Below, one piece after another: positions 4,486 through 5,878 of a DNA stretch of 5,878 nucleotides. The notes below the pieces were generated by a model. The model searched no databases, was not told where the DNA came from, and saw only the letters and a program-made list of their open reading frames with translations. Source of the stretch: Candidatus Magasanikiibacteriota bacterium (GTDB lineage: Bacteria; Patescibacteriota; Patescibacteriia; Magasanikbacterales; UBA922); contig DOYU01000017.1 in NCBI GenBank assembly GCA_003518365.1, forward strand, positions 41,841 to 47,718, given 5' to 3'. Position 1 is the first letter of the stretch. Every line of letters starts with the position of its first letter. A program made the position numbers and the translations under genes.

Positions 4486-4521
4486 ATGTATAGACATGGG
4501 AAAGGTACGGATGGTATACAT
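4486..4521 (-). other. Hairpin in the infC-rpmI spacer
   Basis: ATGTATA (4521-4515 on the minus strand) pairs with TATACAT (4492-4486), continued after a small internal loop by CAT/ATG, around a 13-nt CCGTACCTTTCCC loop. It lies in the 203-bp infC-rpmI spacer, upstream of the rpmI promoter, so it would be present only on transcripts coming from infC. No T-tract follows, so it is not a standard terminator. A role in L20 autoregulation is possible but unsupported by any motif I can identify. Confidence 0.35.
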
Positions 4522-4567
4522 CGCTACGCTTCGGGGGATGAAGAAACACTTCCTCTGAAGATGAACT

Positions 4568-5116
4568 TCATTTTTTCGTAAAAATACATGTTATTTTCCC
4601 TCCTTGCTGGGTGACTTCCTGTTCAAATCGGATAGGGAATTCTGCTTCGACGAGGCTACAAAATTGCTTTGTTACTTCATATCCGATTATTGCTTTCCCT
4701 CGTTCTCGTCCTCTGAGAATGACTTCTGTGCGGACTTTGTCACCACGATTCAAAAATTTGAGTGCTTGTTGGAGGCGCACGTCCATATCATGCTCACTAA
4801 TGCGCATAGACAGACGGATACCTTTGAGTTCGGCGATATGGCTGTTTTGTTTTTGTTTTCGGGCTTCTTTTTCTTTTTGATATTTAAATTGACTGAAGTT
4901 CATGATTCGAGCAACCGGTGGGTCAGCTTTTGGATTGATTTCTACCAGATCTTTTTCCTGCGCTTGTGCTTCTTTGATAGCATCTTTTGTCTTCATGACG
5001 CCAAGATTTTTTCCTTCACTATCAAGCACACGTACCTCTTCGGCACGAATTCTATCATTCACAAAGAATTTTGGGATCAATGGTTTGTCTGGTCGTTTTT
5101 TGCGGGAGATGCGCAT
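4568..5116 (-). CDS. infC: Translation initiation factor IF-3
   Basis: 182 residues, full length. IF-3 binds the 30S subunit, prevents premature joining of 50S and checks the start codon-initiator tRNA pair. N-domain: FFVNDRIRAEEVRVLDSEGKNLGVM (18-42) and DLVEINPKADPPVARIMNFSQFKY (56-79). A basic linker follows (KEKEARKQKQ). C-domain: LKGIRLSMRISEHDMDVRLQQALKFL, GDKVRTEVILRGRE and a GGKITCIF end. It begins at an ATG, not the rare AUU seen in enterobacteria, six bases after the stop of the GIY-YIG gene and without a visible Shine-Dalgarno sequence, so read-through from upstream and coupling are likely. It ends in TGA at the expected C-terminus, evidence that TGA is a stop here. Confidence 0.99.
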   Translation of the reverse strand: MRISRKKRPDKPLIPKFFVNDRIRAEEVRVLDSEGKNLGVMKTKDAIKEAQAQEKDLVEINPKADPPVARIMNFSQFKYQKEKEARKQKQNSHIAELKGIRLSMRISEHDMDVRLQQALKFLNRGDKVRTEVILRGRERGKAIIGYEVTKQFCSLVEAEFPIRFEQEVTQQGGKITCIFTKK

Positions 5117-5122
5117 AGGGGT

Positions 5123-5386
5123 TTACGTATTTTTGAAGTAATGCGAAAGTTGTTTTTTTAGAAATTTCCATCCGGACCCACTCTTGAGAAAGCGTTCTCT
5201 GCCAAGTGCATCCTGTTTATTCGTGTATATTTCAAGGTAAATTATTTTCCAAGGGCATAATTTCTTTGTAGATGAGACTAGACCTTGATTGTGCTGGACT
5301 ATTCTCTGGGCAATGTTTTCGGTAAAGCCAATGTAATGTTTCGTTGGATCCTTTTTTGATTCTAGAAAATATACAATATAGTTCAT
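5123..5386 (-). CDS. GIY-YIG single-domain endonuclease-like protein
   Basis: 87 residues, the size of the small stand-alone GIY-YIG (UPF0213/YhbQ-like) proteins. The nuclease fold is seen as YIVY (3-6) on the first strand, HYIG (17-20) on the second, R28 in the helix (NIAQRIVQHNQG), then PWKIIYLEIY (45-54) and the glutamate helix ALGRERFLKSGSGWKFLK with E64. Catalytic Tyr, Arg and Glu equivalents are therefore present. The start at ATG 5386 is chosen over an in-frame ATG 102 bases upstream because AGGAGGG lies four bases ahead of it and homology begins there. It lies between tmRNA and infC, with no sign of a mobile element; such genes are common and scattered in Patescibacteria. The cellular role of these small proteins is not settled. 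Confidence 0.93.
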   Translation of the reverse strand: MNYIVYFLESKKDPTKHYIGFTENIAQRIVQHNQGLVSSTKKLCPWKIIYLEIYTNKQDALGRERFLKSGSGWKFLKKQLSHYFKNT

Positions 5387-5450
5387 AGTCCCTCCTAGTA
5401 GTTTATTGTGGCGAGCCACGAGATGGCGCCGTGGTGCATAATCCAACGTC

Positions 5451-5510
5451 GCCACGTAAAATGAACCTTTGGGTTCATCACGTGGCACTCAAAATGGCTT
5501 GCGCCATTTT
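5451..5510 (-). terminator. Two hairpins after tmRNA, probable terminator or processing region
   Basis: Directly after the tmRNA 3' end, AAAATGGC/GCCATTTT (5503-5510 and 5491-5498) form an 8-bp stem with a GCAA loop and a T4 run within the stem. Next comes a longer composite hairpin: GCCACGT/ACGTGGC (5480-5486 and 5451-5457) enclosing ATGAACC-CAAA-GGTTCAT (5461-5478), then TTTT. Neither has a long T-tract, so termination may be partial. The remaining spacer 5390-5450 holds short GC-rich palindromes (GTGGCGAGCCAC at 5409-5420, GGCGCC at 5425-5430) of unknown role. Confidence 0.5.
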
Positions 5511-5513
5511 TCG

Positions 5514-5878
5514 TGGAGATGCCGGGAATCGAACCCGGGTCTACATGGGATACCACCATAGTCTTCATGCTAAGTTCCTTTGGTATCGCCACACATGCCT
5601 CAGAAAGGAACAAAAAGGCACATGTGAAAACCTGAGGCAAAGGTTCAGATATACCACTCAGGTGTCAGTATATCCTACACTCGATAGGGGGTTGACACCG
5701 CCTTCGCGATATCGAGTATCATGCGATGCGATGGTCATCAAGCCCTTAGGCGACGACAGCTGCGAATGTTGGCGCGCTGAATGCCGAAGCAATAGCGGTC
5801 TTCACTCGGGAGACAATGTTTGCACTTGTCAATTGTATATCGGTGGGTACGAGCAGATATACATACTCGGCATGCATA
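5514..5878 (-). ncRNA. ssrA: Transfer-messenger RNA (tmRNA), 5' end outside window
   Basis: tmRNA rescues stalled ribosomes and tags the unfinished protein for proteolysis. The 3' tRNA-like part is clear: T-arm CCGGG-TTCGATT-CCCGG (5538-5522), acceptor strand CATCTCC (5521-5515), discriminator A, then CGA where CCA would be. The tag frame is at 5746-5823. Upstream of it is an H-type pseudoknot (PK1): CGAG/CTCG (5869-5866 with 5853-5850) interleaved with TGTATATC/GATATACA (5863-5856 with 5841-5834), ending ten bases before the resume codon. Downstream are two more: ACTCGATA/TATCGAGT (5717-5710, 5686-5679) interleaved with GGTGTCA/TGACACC (5699-5693, 5667-5661); and GCCTCAG/CTGAGGC (5638-5632, 5603-5597) interleaved with CACATG/CATGTG (5626-5621, 5597-5592). 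The 5' acceptor strand (GGRGATG-like) is not found before 5878; normal spacing would put it a few tens of bases beyond the edge. One-piece, not permuted. Confidence 0.96.
5746..5823 (-). other. tmRNA proteolysis-tag reading frame
   Basis: Begins with resume codon GCA (5823-5821), ten bases after PK1, and encodes 25 residues: ANIVSRVKTAIASAFSAP followed by TFAAVVA, then TAA (5748-5746). It is longer than the common 8-15 residue tags and ends in AVVA instead of LAA, but keeps the small hydrophobic C-terminus that tail-specific proteases recognise. The start Ala-Asn is typical of tmRNA tags. Confidence 0.9.

Noticed and set aside
4568..4570. Possible UGA recoding (as in Gracilibacteria)
   Set aside because: infC stops at TGA exactly after the conserved C-terminal strand, so TGA works as a stop.
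4604..5161. Plus-strand frames of 185, 89 and 79 residues
   Set aside because: Antisense shadows of infC, whose IF-3 identity is certain; the Phe-rich composition is typical of antisense of a Lys-rich gene.
5387..5488. N-terminal extension of the GIY-YIG protein to the upstream ATG
   Set aside because: The extra 34 residues translate the hairpin-rich spacer after tmRNA and show no family similarity; AGGAGGG directly before ATG 5386 fixes the start.

Overview
The window looks like a chromosomal segment from a small-genome bacterium, most likely a member of the Candidate Phyla Radiation (Patescibacteria). This is an inference from compact minus-strand housekeeping genes, a GIY-YIG protein of the type common in those genomes, and tRNA and tmRNA genes that do not encode CCA. 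infC ends in TGA exactly where IF-3 should end, so TGA reads as stop and the UGA-recoding lineages (Gracilibacteria/Absconditabacteria) are unlikely.

Left part (1-2940, plus strand): two genes that are visibly richer in G+C than the rest. The first is the 3' part of an uncharacterised, probably envelope-associated protein whose 5' end lies outside the window. The second (1910-2842) has its own strong promoter and encodes a PvcA/IsnA/Dit1-family isonitrile (isocyanide) synthase, a secondary-metabolism enzyme that is unexpected here. Each gene is followed by an intrinsic terminator preceded by a similar structured 3' UTR element sharing CAACGACAGCGTC and GGGGGG..GAACAAAA blocks.

Middle part (2941-3802, minus strand): a short transcription unit holding a 48-residue very basic protein and tRNA-Asp(GTC), ended by a good terminator. 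Upstream is an unrecognised ncRNA locus made of two identical 63-nt repeats. Each repeat folds into a long hairpin whose loop, on the strand with the promoter, reads UCCCCUCCUU, which contains the same CCUCCUU as the 3' tail of 16S rRNA. A third hairpin between the small protein and tRNA-Asp presents CCUCCUUUC. This cluster of anti-Shine-Dalgarno-like loops is the most interesting signal in the window.

Right part (3766-5878, minus strand): a terminator shared by both strands, then (in transcription order, right to left) tmRNA (ssrA, 5' end just outside the window), a GIY-YIG endonuclease-like gene, infC, and rpmI-rplT with their own promoter. These genes serve translation initiation, the large ribosomal subunit and ribosome rescue, so the anti-SD-like RNAs sit beside translation genes. 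Whether that proximity is functional is speculation.
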